Assembly: GCA_046724395.1 (NCBI GenBank)
Contig: JBKOWM010000020.1
Location: forward strand, 1-64,000
Direction of reading: 5' to 3'
Length of the DNA stretch: 64,000 nt
From: DATAEU01 sp046724395
Lineage (GTDB): Bacteria > Actinomycetota > UBA4738 > HRBIN12
Shown: positions 26,591 to 34,430 of the stretch, in pieces
Layout: each line of letters begins with the position of its first letter
How positions within the stretch are numbered: position 1 is the stretch's first letter
Program-made: the position numbers and the translations under genes
The notes under the pieces: generated by a model
The model's database searches: none
Told to the model about the DNA's origin: nothing
Seen by the model: only the letters and a program-made list of their open reading frames with translations

Positions 26591-27080
26591 CGATACCTCC
26601 CAAACAGTCCGAAACATCGGACTGTCACGTGTCCGGAGAAGCCCAACACTGCTCGGCGTGCACCGCAACTGAGCGACGGCCCAGATCGTTCGCTACCGTC
26701 GATAGGACGTCATATCGAGGCCCGACCTGTCGGCGGGTGGATCGATTCATCGACCCCTATGCGAAGCCCGAGATATGGAAGCTCCGCGCCGCGCCCGCCT
26801 GCGTCGCTTGCTCGATGTCATCGTGCCGCGGAACCGCTCGGTGAGCGTGCGAGGATCTCATCCACACCCCGCCGACAGCTTCCTCTCAGTGATGCCTCCC
26901 CGGGCGGGAGCCTGCCGTTTGTGGACGATTCAGGAGCGAGCGGCGGGCATCCCTTCGTCCCTGGACATCGTCATTCACCCGAGGAGGCGGACCGGCGCGA
27001 GGCGGACTACGATCACCGGAGGGACCGAGCCTGTGCGTCGGCGGGCCCCGTCGCGACACTTGAGCGGGTGGAGGTGGACC
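26591..27080. other. Stretch of about 490 bases without a recognised gene
   Basis: Frames are short and show no family resemblance. The right end supplies the ribosome-binding site of the small cysteine-rich gene at 27081. Confidence 0.35.
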
Positions 27081-27272
27081 GTGCCGAAGATACAGGGCGT
27101 CTCCAAGGCACAGGCGAGCTATCGTCGCGCGACGAAACCAACGATCCGGTGCGGCGATTGCCGGTTTATGTGGCCGCGACTATCCGTCGGCGGCTGCCGG
27201 TACGTCCGTGGCCTGATCCACGCTGACGACGTCTGCGATCTCTTCGCTCCCGCGGCGACCAAACGTCCGTAG
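27081..27272 (+). CDS. Small four-cysteine protein, possible metal or Fe-S binder
   Basis: A 63-residue product starting at GTG 27081, six bases after GGAGG. It has four cysteines in the order CGDC...GGC...DVC (CxxC, then single Cys residues), embedded in RCGDCRFMWPRL, GGCRYVRGLIHADDVCDLFA. This spacing recalls high-potential iron-sulfur or rubredoxin-like small proteins, but I cannot place it in a named family. Sequence quality contrasts with its decayed surroundings, so it is probably a living gene. Confidence 0.55.
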   Translation: MPKIQGVSKAQASYRRATKPTIRCGDCRFMWPRLSVGGCRYVRGLIHADDVCDLFAPAATKRP

Positions 27273-27477
27273 CCCACGACGTGTTCGAGAGGATCGGCTG
27301 ACTCGCTCCCCTCCCCGCGACATGCCGAGTAACAACACCCCCGGGCAAGGATCGTCGTCGAGCGACAAGCGGATCGTCGCGGCGCCGACGGGAACCACGG
27401 GCCGAGCTCCGGCGTCGATGTGGCATCGGGGCACCTCAAAGAGGGCATCCCGTCTGCGTGGGCGGCGCTCACGCCCA

Positions 27478-27720
27478 TTATGTTTCTCGGTAGCCGAGGG
27501 CTGAGTACAGCTTTCGAGCGGCGTCATTCGACAGGTGCGAGCATCACCAAGCGGCGCCCTCGCCCACGCCTCGATGGCGTTCATCAAGAGCGTCCCGAGC
27601 CGGTGCGCTGCCGTCGCGCGCAACGATCAGTTCATGTCCGGGACGAGCCTAGCGACACACGGCTCGCCTGCGCGTGCGTTCAGATATGTCACCCAAGCCG
27701 GTCGGGCCCAGGCGGCGCTG
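27478..27720 (-). pseudogene. GNAT acetyltransferase remnant
   Basis: Pieces of a GNAT fold lie in successive frames: ARAGEPCVARLVPD, then HRLGTLLMNAIEAWARA (acetyl-CoA loop and helix), then NDAARKLYSALGYRET ending at TAA 27478-27480. At least two frameshifts separate them. The order is correct for a GNAT C-terminal half, so this is a decayed gene rather than chance. Confidence 0.6.
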
Positions 27721-27755
27721 GACGCTGAAGCGCGGAGACGGCGAGGATAACGACG

Positions 27756-28259
27756 ATGTTGTCGTGGTCGGAGTTCGCATCCGACGAGCCTGCCATGGCC
27801 GCCGCCGGGGCAGCACTCTTGTATCAATTCGGCGGCGTCGGTCTTGCGTTTCTCGCGACCACACGAGGAGACGGGGGTCCGAGAGTGCATCCGGTGTGTC
27901 CCATCTTCCATAACGGACAGCTTTGGGGCTTTCTGATCCAAAGTCCGAAACGGCACGACCTTCATCGCGACCCACGCTATGCGATGCACTGCTATCCTCC
28001 CGAAAACAACGAGAACGCCTTCTACATCACCGGAGTCGCGCGAGCGGTCGCGGACGATGCCGTTCGGAAGGCCGTCGCCACTACGTTTCTCGCAGAACGA
28101 TCGTGGTCGACTCCGCCACCAGAGTTCGGCCAACAGGAACTGTTCGAGTTCCTGATCCAGCGTGCCCTGCTCACTACCACGGACGGGCATGGCGATCCAC
28201 ATCCGCGCCACCGTGTGTGGAAGGCGGAACGCGGACCTTCTACAGCGTCTGGAGGATGA
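27756..28259 (+). CDS. Pyridoxamine 5'-phosphate oxidase-like flavin-binding protein
   Basis: A 167-residue split-barrel protein. LLYQFGGVGLAFLATTRGDG, PRVHPVCPIFHNGQLWGFLI, SPKRHDLHRDPRYAMHCYPP and ENNENAFYITGVARAV are the hallmarks of the PPOX family members that bind FMN, F420 or heme and reduce small compounds. The C-terminus TTTDGHGDPHPRHRVWKAE is also conserved in this subgroup. The gene is full length with no frame break, unlike its neighbours. Substrate unknown. Confidence 0.85.
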   Translation: MLSWSEFASDEPAMAAAGAALLYQFGGVGLAFLATTRGDGGPRVHPVCPIFHNGQLWGFLIQSPKRHDLHRDPRYAMHCYPPENNENAFYITGVARAVADDAVRKAVATTFLAERSWSTPPPEFGQQELFEFLIQRALLTTTDGHGDPHPRHRVWKAERGPSTASGG

Positions 28260-28550
28260 CGCACGCGATCGAGGCCTGGTCACCCTGGTTGGGCGAGGAT
28301 TCAGATGTACCTCGACGCGTCTTGCCTACCTGCTCCGCCAGGGTCAGAGCCACACTTCACCCATTTGCATGACGGCGCCATGCGTGTGGGAGATCGGGTC
28401 GGAACGGTACGTGAAAGGGACGTTAAGGAAGTTGGTCTGCAGTGGCTGGCAACCCTATATGAACGGCAGGCGTTAGGCTGAGACTGGACGCCATTCACAA
28501 AGCATTCTGCTTCGTTCAGTCATCCCGTACGTATGGAGGGTCCTTGAGGG
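28260..28550. other. Gap between the PPOX gene and the hydrolase remnant
   Basis: No gene is seen. The right end carries GGAGGG about 20 bases before the hydrolase ATG. Confidence 0.3.
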
Positions 28551-29018
28551 ATGAAGCCGGACATCAGCTATGCCCGGAATGGCGATGTAGCACTCGCGTA
28601 CCAGATCCTGGGCGACGGCCCAACTGACCTGCTACTCCTGATCGGGTACCTGTCGAACTTAGAGTACGCGTGGGAGTACCCCTCGAGGGCCGCGTTCTTG
28701 ACGCGGCTTAGACACGGCCGCCGCCTCATCCTCATGGATCGGAGGGGTTCAGGCCTATCAGATCCGTTTCCTCCGAATCAGGCTCCGCCGCTTGAGACGC
28801 TTACGGATGACGTCCGCGCCGTTCTCGATGCGGCCGGCTCTGCCCGGACGGCCTTACTTGGGGTGTGGGATGGGTGTCTGGCGGCAACGCTGTTCGCCGC
28901 GACATACCCAGACCGGGTGACGTCCCTGATGCTGTTCAGCGGTAATCCACATGGAACTCTCGACGAGGCAACTGTCGTCGCCGACAGTCGAGCATCCATC
29001 CATGGTGATAACTCATAG
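28551..29018 (+). pseudogene. Truncated alpha/beta hydrolase
   Basis: A 155-residue frame matching the N-terminal half of alpha/beta hydrolases often fused to cyclases in actinobacteria: DISYARNGDVALAYQILGDG, then RLILMDRRGSGLSDPFPP, then LTDDVRAVLDAAGSARTALL. The nucleophile elbow reads GVWDGC, with Asp where GxSxG needs Ser, and the frame ends before the catalytic acid and histidine. It should not be catalytically competent. A small chance remains that it is a short non-catalytic protein. Confidence 0.65.
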
Positions 29019-29373
29019 ACCCGAAGCCAAGCGGGCCACTTCCGGCAACGAAGGCCGTGCTCTTTGGGGGAACAGCGACCGACCGAGCATACCGCTACCC
29101 TGACCGCCAGCCCTCCCCGATGGCTCCACGATCTTCCCCGCGTGGCTTCGCATGCTCCGACTGTCATTAGCGGTGACCACACGCAGCACGCCAACAGAGA
29201 CAGTGGTAACTCACAGGCCCTGTGACCTCTCCCGTAGCCAAGCTTAGGCCTGAGCGGGCAAGGGGCACTCGCACATCAAGAGCGAATTGGGCGACCGGGG
29301 CCTTGGCCAAGACGTCCGAATGGGTCTTCATCCAGGGTCTTGCCCGCCGTGGATCAGCACGCTGCTCGGTTCC
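29019..29373. other. Stretch without a recognised gene after the hydrolase remnant
   Basis: The missing C-terminal half of the hydrolase was searched for in all plus frames and not recognised. Two partly similar segments, GTGATAACTCATAGACCC near 29004 and GTGGTAACTCACAGGCCC near 29203, may be a diverged short repeat. Confidence 0.3.
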
Positions 29374-30591
29374 TCATTGCCCTGTGTGCAACTCGAAGGA
29401 GTTCAGGACCGGTGCCGCCGCCTCAACCGCCCGCTCGAACAAGGCCCCTTCTGGAGCGGTAATCAAGATCGCCAGGGTCCGAGCGGACCCTCCGGGGAGG
29501 TCCAGGACGTAGACGCGGTCCAGGCGGCCGAGTCCAACACCGCCCCACGCTCCCCGCCCGGGAACGGACACGACCGGCACACTGCTCCCGCCACAGGGGG
29601 CGATGGATGCTCCCGGGGCGGCGGCCACGTCCATTCGCAGCGCATCGATCCCCCCGACGCGTTCGGTGACGGGCACCGTCGCCTCGAGGTCGGGGTTGGA
29701 CCGGATGGCCCGGACCAGCTCCTTGGCAGAAGCCGGGATGCGCAGGCTGTCGCAGGGTGTCTCTGGCGGCAGCGGGTTCACGAGGATCTCAATGCCGGCA
29801 GGTTCACGTCGTCCGCCAGCTCCCACCAGGAAAAACAAGCGCGGGTCGATGTACGACTCGGCGTGGTCGATCCAGGGCTCGGCGGCGCGGAAGGTGACCT
29901 CCCCGTGGAGCATGGCAAAGGTCCCGGGCCCGGCCACGCCGGCCTCCGTCGACGGGTCCGCCCAGTTCTCCGGCGGTGCTCCTTGGTTCCACACCACCCC
30001 CAGGTTGTCGTAGAGCCTGTCGGTGGCGGCGTCGAGGACCAGCGTGTAGCTGCGAAGCCCCTTCTCTTCGTTGGCGGGGATGTGGGGGTCGCTTCCGTCG
30101 TCGCATGCCAGCACGGGGGAGGGCACCACCAGGGTGGTTTGGCCCTCGAGCCGTCCGGTGCCCGTCATCGTTGTCGCGGAATGCGTCGAGCACGCGGGGA
30201 CATCACGCGTCAGCACACTCAGGTAACTCATGCCAATCTGGTCGTCGTACGCCGTGATGTGGAGGACGCCGTCCTCCCCCGCGCTGATGGTCATCGTCTG
30301 ATGAGAGGCGACTCGCGCCCCGCCGTAATGGTTGTAGTCGGTGGAGGCCCACGCGCCCACGAACCCGTTCGGCGTTTGATCGGCCGGCCGGGTTTCGGCC
30401 CCCCACATGAAGGCCCGGGCCAGGACGCCGATGGCCGTGGCGGCCACAACCATCGCCACCACCACGGTCCCCACCCTGCGGTTCCGGTCCCGCCGACGGC
30501 GGCGGTCGAGCACCCTGTCGAACAGATCGGACTGCGGCGCGTAGCGCGAGGCTCGCCGCTCGAGGAGGTCGTGGAGCTCAGGCATCCTCAT
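29374..30591 (-). CDS. Membrane-anchored partner of the ECF sigma factor
   Basis: A 405-residue protein. A short cytoplasmic N-terminus (residues 1-40, Arg-rich before the membrane) is followed by one helix (VGTVVVAMVVAATAIGVLAR, about 40-60) and a large predicted extracytoplasmic domain that starts NGFVGAWASTDYNHYGGARV. This fits a sigma-regulating or sigma-dependent sensor but lacks a recognised anti-sigma zinc motif. Its start overlaps the sigma gene stop by 14 bases (or 8 if the second ATG is used), so the two are translated together. Confidence 0.7.
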   Translation of the reverse strand: MRMPELHDLLERRASRYAPQSDLFDRVLDRRRRRDRNRRVGTVVVAMVVAATAIGVLARAFMWGAETRPADQTPNGFVGAWASTDYNHYGGARVASHQTMTISAGEDGVLHITAYDDQIGMSYLSVLTRDVPACSTHSATTMTGTGRLEGQTTLVVPSPVLACDDGSDPHIPANEEKGLRSYTLVLDAATDRLYDNLGVVWNQGAPPENWADPSTEAGVAGPGTFAMLHGEVTFRAAEPWIDHAESYIDPRLFFLVGAGGRREPAGIEILVNPLPPETPCDSLRIPASAKELVRAIRSNPDLEATVPVTERVGGIDALRMDVAAAPGASIAPCGGSSVPVVSVPGRGAWGGVGLGRLDRVYVLDLPGGSARTLAILITAPEGALFERAVEAAAPVLNSFELHTGQ

Positions 30592-31111
30592 CCTCCAGCA
30601 TCCGTCGGAGGTCGGCCTTGGCGCGAGACAGCCTGGCTCGAACCGACCCAGGCTCGATCCGCAGGGCCGTTGCGGCCTCCTCCTGGTCCATCCCCAGCCA
30701 CTCGACCAGCACGACCGCCTCACGTTGACCGGTCGGGAGCGAGGCGAGCGCCCTGGAAAGGCTGTCCCGGCTCTGCACCACCTCGGCAGGGTCCGGGGAG
30801 GCCGTGGCTTGGAGGAAGTGCCGCGCCCTGCTGGCCAGCCACCGGAGGCGGCTCCGGTGCAGGTTCAGGGCGGTCCGGTACAGGTATCCCTGCGGGGAGC
30901 CCATCTGCCGGACCCGGTCCCACCGCTCGTACACGCGCACCATGGCCTCCTGGGTGAGCTCGTCGGCCTCGGCCGCGCTGCCGGTGAGGAGGTAGAGGGC
31001 TCGAGCCAGGCGAACATGCTCAGCCTGGAAGAACTCCTCGAACCGGGGGACGGTCACCGGGGTGACCTGCTCCGCGGTCTCCGGGGATCCCATCGCTGAG
31101 GATTCCATCAC
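30578..31111 (-). CDS. ECF-type RNA polymerase sigma factor
   Basis: A 177-residue sigma factor. Region 2 comprises FEEFFQAEHVRLARALYLLT, AAEADELTQEAMVRVYERWD and RVRQMGSPQGYLYRTALNLH. Region 4 comprises LPTGQREAVVLVEWLGMDQE and ATALRIEPGSVRARLSRAKA. It is complete and in frame, unlike the two related remnants at 25797-26090 and 31713-32107. It is followed by a co-translated membrane protein likely to control it or to be its sensor. Confidence 0.88.
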   Translation of the reverse strand: MMESSAMGSPETAEQVTPVTVPRFEEFFQAEHVRLARALYLLTGSAAEADELTQEAMVRVYERWDRVRQMGSPQGYLYRTALNLHRSRLRWLASRARHFLQATASPDPAEVVQSRDSLSRALASLPTGQREAVVLVEWLGMDQEEAATALRIEPGSVRARLSRAKADLRRMLEDEDA

Positions 31112-31419
31112 GTCAGGTCATGAACGCGACCGGGGTCGATCTGTTGCGCTGCGGGAGGAAGAAACTTCGTTGACTCGCGGCTCGTGTCCCGCAGGATCCC
31201 GGCCTGCCGCTGACCCGACTTAGGCGAACCCGCCGATACGGCCGGGAAGCACTCGACGTTGATGAGGTGAGGCAGCACGTTCAGGACACGCGACGCGAAC
31301 TGCCGCGGGATCCGAAGCACGATCCTCGGGAGGAAGCGCTCCCCGGAACCAAGACCGTTCACGACGAGACAAGGAGGAGAGATCGGAGAGACGCCAGCGA
31401 ACTCCAGGATGTCTCCCCG

Positions 31420-31463
31420 TGCCCCGGCAGGAATCGAACCCGCGACAAGCGGTTTAGGAAACC
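31420..31463 (-). repeat. 3' half of tRNA-Arg(CCT): probable attachment-site scar
   Basis: Read on the minus strand, 44 bases match the 3' part of a tRNA from the anticodon stem onward: GGTTTCCTAAACCGC, then a T-arm GCGGGTTCGATTCCTGC and acceptor CGGGGCA. Anticodon CCT indicates tRNA-Arg. Upstream of the anticodon stem there is no D-arm or 5' acceptor strand, and pairing breaks two bases into the anticodon stem. Half-tRNAs of this kind are the usual product of integrase-mediated insertion. The intact gene is not in the window. Confidence 0.7.
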
Positions 31464-31565
31464 TCGTGAGCAGGGTGACCGAGTACGCCTGAGAGATGTT
31501 TCCGCAGGTAGGGGCGCTGCAGGTACCTCAGTCGATCCCAGTGTGCGGACACTGCTGGCGCCGCA

Positions 31566-31608
31566 CTGGCCCGGCCTTCACAACCAAGAACGTGAAGGGC
31601 CGGGCCAG
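31566..31608. repeat. Long inverted repeat (43 bases)
   Basis: CTGGCCCGGCCTTCAC pairs with GTGAAGGGCCGGGCCAG across a 10-base loop, with a single bulged G. There is no T-run on either side. It stands in a gene-free stretch between the tRNA half and a sigma remnant, and could be a terminator, a mobile-element end or a recombination structure. Confidence 0.55.
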
Positions 31609-31712
31609 CCGCCTTCCGGAACCTTCTGCACTGAAGCGTCCTGAATCACGCCCGTAGCAGAATCCGCCCAGGGGGTTCTTGCTGTGATGGGCGAACCAGT
31701 CCGCATCGTCGC

Positions 31713-32107
31713 TCGGAGCCGCCGGTCCCGGGGCCCGCCGACCTGGCGGCGAGCTTCGAGGGCTTCGTGGTCGAGAACCAGACCGGCCTGATCGGCTGGC
31801 TCTGCTTGATGACCGGGAGCCGCCACGAGGCCGAGGAGATCGCCCAGGAGGCCTTTGTTCGCGTGCCCGAACGCTGGGACCACCTCCGGGGGCTCGAGGA
31901 TCAGACCGGCTACTTGTTCGTCACGGCGCTGAACGTCTTCCGCAATCGTTCGCCGAGCGGGAATCGCCCTGCGGCGATCGATCGGCGTGGCGCCGAATCA
32001 GGACGCGTTCGCCGGAGTCGAAGACAGAGAGGTCGTCCTCGCCGGGCTCCGGACGGAGGAGGTCAGGGCTTCCATGAATACACCCGAGCGGCTTCGATCG
32101 AACGTCT
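31713..32107 (+). pseudogene. ECF sigma factor remnant (plus strand)
   Basis: The first frame gives region 2: ASFEGFVVENQTGLIGWLCL, MTGSRHEAEEIAQEAFVRVP and ERWDHLRGLEDQTGYLFVTA. The match then shifts to another frame (RRAGIALRRSIGVAPNQDAF, AGVEDREVVLAGLR) and ends at TGA near 32107 without region 4. It is a broken relative of the intact sigma factor at 30578. Confidence 0.65.
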
Positions 32108-32137
32108 GACCACGACGAGCGACGGGCCGTTCAAGCC

Positions 32138-32370
32138 GTGCGGTGCCTATATGCGGCTGACGGACGGGCGGGGTCGATGCCCTCACCTCGGTGCTCGAAG
32201 GAGGTGCGGTCGTCCTGGTGGCACGCCCTGGATGGCCGGATCGTCGGGATGGCGGCCCTCGCCGTAGCACGAGTCTTGTCAGGTGTGGCCGCGCACATTG
32301 AAGACGTCGTCGTCGACGCTGGACGCCGTCGTCGCCGGATCGGTCGACGGCTGCCGACGAGCGTTTCCGC
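32138..32370 (+). pseudogene. GNAT acetyltransferase fragment
   Basis: DGRIVGMAALAVARVLSGVA and AHIEDVVVDAGRRRRRIGRR match the central strands and acetyl-CoA-binding loop of a GNAT enzyme (R-x-x-G-x-G/A form degraded to Arg-rich). The N-terminal third is missing, and the frame is lost about 20 bases before the tRNA-Arg gene. The fragment stops where the tRNA begins, which suggests a rearrangement at the tRNA. Confidence 0.6.
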
Positions 32371-32376
32371 TGCTAG

Positions 32377-32449
32377 CGCGCCGGGAGGGAGTCGAACCCC
32401 CAACCTTCTGATCCGTAGTCAGATGCTCTGTCCATTGAGCTACCGGCGC
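32377..32449 (-). tRNA. tRNA-Arg (anticodon ACG)
   Basis: A complete 73-nt cloverleaf: acceptor GCGCCGG/CCGGCGC with discriminator G, D-arm GCTCAATGGACAGAGC, anticodon loop CTACGGA, T-arm GGGGGTTCGACTCCCTC. The A34 of ACG is the substrate of TadA, encoded at 6388-6849. CCA is not encoded. It lies inside the decayed region, next to an integrase remnant. Confidence 0.95.
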
Positions 32450-32960
32450 TCCGGTACAGGATAACGAGGGCTTGGACGTGGAGCATCGGACAAGGCAGAA
32501 AGGTGGGTGCTCCATGCTCAGCCCCCGTACCGAGAACGAGAATCGCTGGTACGTCTCCCGGTGGTAGGCGGACGATTCCTCCGAACCTGGATAATGGGTG
32601 GACAAGTTCCCATTCCCCGGTTCCCACCAGCGCCGCAATGCTCGCGCTGCCCTAGTGTGGTGGTATCGAGTGGAGCTTGGCCGCGACGCATTCTCGGGTC
32701 GGCCCACCCTTACTCTTCTTTATGTAACCGGTGCCCGCGGTCCGAAGCTGCTGACGTCCTACACTCGAAGACATCACCACTTCCCACATCATCCTCCGAG
32801 AGACGACGCGCAACGCTCGTACCGGTGGACGAACCGAGCGAGCTATACCGCTGTCCCTTCGTTCCCGCGCCGCAGTCATGGAGCTTCGCGCCCCCTGGAC
32901 GCGTGAACAACCTCATCGGTGTGCGAGCCACACCGTCCAGGACTGGTGCCGCGGACTGTC
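32450..32960. other. Stretch between tRNA-Arg and the integrase remnant
   Basis: About 510 bases with no recognisable gene. If the tyrosine recombinase had been whole it would have occupied this stretch; no N-terminal or core-binding domain could be read here in any plus frame. Confidence 0.35.
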
Positions 32961-32963
32961 TAG

Positions 32964-33204
32964 GGGAACCGCCTGAACGTCCAGCCGCACAAGTCCCGGA
33001 ATACCTTCGCTACCCATGTGCTGCAACGCGGGTGTTTCCATCCATGAGGTTCAGCGGCTTCTTGGGCATCGAGACGTCACCACCACGATGCCCTATGCCG
33101 TCGTCGCACACCAACGCTGGGTAGAGGCCCAGTCGCTGTTGTCCCGACGCTTCCGTCGGTGCGGTAGAGCGGTCGATTCGTCCTACACCTTCGCCATTAA
33201 CTAG
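32964..33204 (+). pseudogene. Tyrosine recombinase (integrase) C-terminal remnant
   Basis: Frame one reads NVQPHKSRNTFATHVLQRG, covering the HxxR box. After one extra base near 33028, frame two continues VSIHEVQRLLGHRDVTTTMP followed by Y, with the LLGH box and the likely nucleophile tyrosine. This is the catalytic C-terminal third of a phage-type integrase or XerC/D-like enzyme. The rest of the gene is absent and a TAG precedes the fragment. Together with the nearby half-tRNA it marks an old insertion. Confidence 0.75.
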
Positions 33205-33258
33205 CGTTCACGTTCATAGGGGTGCGGAAGAGCGAGTGCAGTTTCGGAGATTTCTCCG

Positions 33259-33477
33259 CTACGGCGACCGCAGCCAGGAGTCCACGATCAGATAGAGGTA
33301 CCCCGCCATGAAGGAGATAGCTACGAACGTCCACCACGTTGGGCGGGCCAACATTTGCGCTCTGCGGCGCCCATACCCCAGATAGACCAACACCCAGAAG
33401 GTCCGCGGGTGCGCGCGGAGCCACGGCGTACGCCGCCGGCGCGCGTCGAGAGTGAGCCACCTCGCCATGTGTGCCAC
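33259..33477 (-). CDS. Small single-pass membrane protein
   Basis: A 72-residue frame with a basic N-terminus (LTLDARRRRTPWLRAHPRTF) and one hydrophobic helix (WWTFVAISFMAGYLYLIVDS). Topology rules are obeyed, which favours a real protein, but no family is recognised and no strong ribosome-binding site is seen. Confidence 0.4.
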   Translation of the reverse strand: MAHMARWLTLDARRRRTPWLRAHPRTFWVLVYLGYGRRRAQMLARPTWWTFVAISFMAGYLYLIVDSWLRSP

Positions 33478-33644
33478 CCTAGCGACTCATCAACCGCCCT
33501 ACTAGTTCACCTTGAGCAGACAACGCCAAGCGTCGACACAGAACTCCAATTGGCCGCTGCGTCTGCCCAGACGAGTGAGTTCGCCGGCAGGTTTTCCGTG
33601 CTGCGACGGGAACCGAAGCGACCTGAAGACCTCAACGTTGCACG

Positions 33645-33877
33645 ATGGGAGGGCTGCTTCGTAAGAAGCTGGACGAATGGGCGTCGCGAAGCGCTGAGCT
33701 GCTCTAGACGCCAGAGCTGACTGACTTCGAGTGGGCAGCTGCGATCGGCGACCTGTGGGCGTCGCCGAAGTCTCGCTCTCTTGCAGAGTGCTCACCGACC
33801 CCGAGGAGGACCGGATGGTTCGGGCGCTGCTCATCGGAATGCTGCGTGAGCGAGAGCGCGGAGGGTCGCACACCTAA
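33645..33877 (+). pseudogene. Broken small gene with an internal TAG and a frameshift
   Basis: GGLLRKKLDEWASRSAELL is followed by an in-frame TAG, then by TPELTDFEWAAAIGDLWASP and KSRSLAE. After a shift it continues LTDPEEDRMVRALLIGMLRE to TAA at 33875-33877. The pieces read as one helical protein of about 75 residues. The family is unknown. Confidence 0.45.
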
Positions 33878-33972
33878 CGGCCGAGAGCGTACGTGTCGCT
33901 GGCCCAGTCATGTTCCCTTCTCGTTCGCCAATAAGAGGTAGTCTGCCGGAACCGTCAGCCTCGGGAGGGACC

Positions 33973-34338
33973 TTGCCATCGAAGAAGACCGCGACGAACA
34001 AGACCATGGCCAAGAAGTCCACGGCCACGGCCAAGAAGTCGACGGCCACGGCCAAGAAGTCCACGGCCACGGCCAAGAAGTCGACGGCCACGGCCAAGAA
34101 GTCCACGGCCAAGAACACGACGGCCGGCGAGACCATGGGCGAGAAGACTTCCAACCCGCCGCAGCCGGGCGACCTCATCGTTATTGATTCCGCTCAGGTT
34201 GGCTCGCCCGCCCGACAGGGCGAAATACTGAAGGTCATCGATAGGGGCCTTGCCGTCAGCTACGAAGTGAAGTGGGCAGATGGACACGAGACTCTCATCA
34301 CACCCGCTGCTGGAACGGCTCACATCCTTCCAACGTAA
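33973..34338 (+). CDS. Lysine-repeat protein with C-terminal DUF1918 domain
   Basis: A 121-residue two-part protein. Residues 13-47 are near-perfect AKKSTAT heptads, a basic histone H1-like tail likely to bind nucleic acid. Residues 65-118 form a DUF1918 domain (GDLIVIDSAQVGSPARQGEI, then VKWADGHETLITP), a small SH3-like beta-barrel common in actinobacteria. TTG at 33973 is preferred because GGGAGG lies 5-10 bases upstream; ATG at 33910 would add 21 residues. A nucleoid- or RNA-associated role is inferred. A terminator-like hairpin follows. Confidence 0.75.
   Translation: MPSKKTATNKTMAKKSTATAKKSTATAKKSTATAKKSTATAKKSTAKNTTAGETMGEKTSNPPQPGDLIVIDSAQVGSPARQGEILKVIDRGLAVSYEVKWADGHETLITPAAGTAHILPT
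34009..34110 (+). repeat. 21-base tandem repeat coding for AKKSTAT
   Basis: Four full copies and one partial copy of GCCAAGAAGTCSACGGCCAC(G) run head to tail in frame. Copies alternate between TCC and TCG at the serine codon, so the array grew in two-unit steps. Copy number is likely to vary between strains by slippage or recombination. Confidence 0.9.
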
Positions 34339-34392
34339 CGCAAGCCCCGACTGGTTTGAGTCCGGCGCACGAGTGAGACGGAGGACCGAAAA

Positions 34393-34430
34393 GGCCCCGG
34401 AGGGAGAGGGCAGCCAAAGCCTCCGGGGCT
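34393..34430 (+). terminator. Hairpin after the DUF1918 gene
   Basis: GGCCCCGGAGG pairs with CCTCCGGGGCT (one G-T pair) across a 16-base loop, followed by GTTCTCC. It starts about 55 bases after the stop. It is a plausible terminator with a weak U-tract. Confidence 0.6.

Noticed and set aside
28778..29194. 138-codon minus-strand frame
   Set aside because: It is the opposite strand of the hydrolase remnant and has no family resemblance.
33645..33877. Amber codon read through as pyrrolysine or another amino acid
   Set aside because: A frameshift also breaks the gene, and there is no pyl machinery or recoding signal here. Decay is the simpler reading.
34009..34110. Possible CRISPR or non-coding repeat array
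   Set aside because: Repeats are directly adjacent without spacers, and the 21-base unit stays in frame as AKKSTAT.
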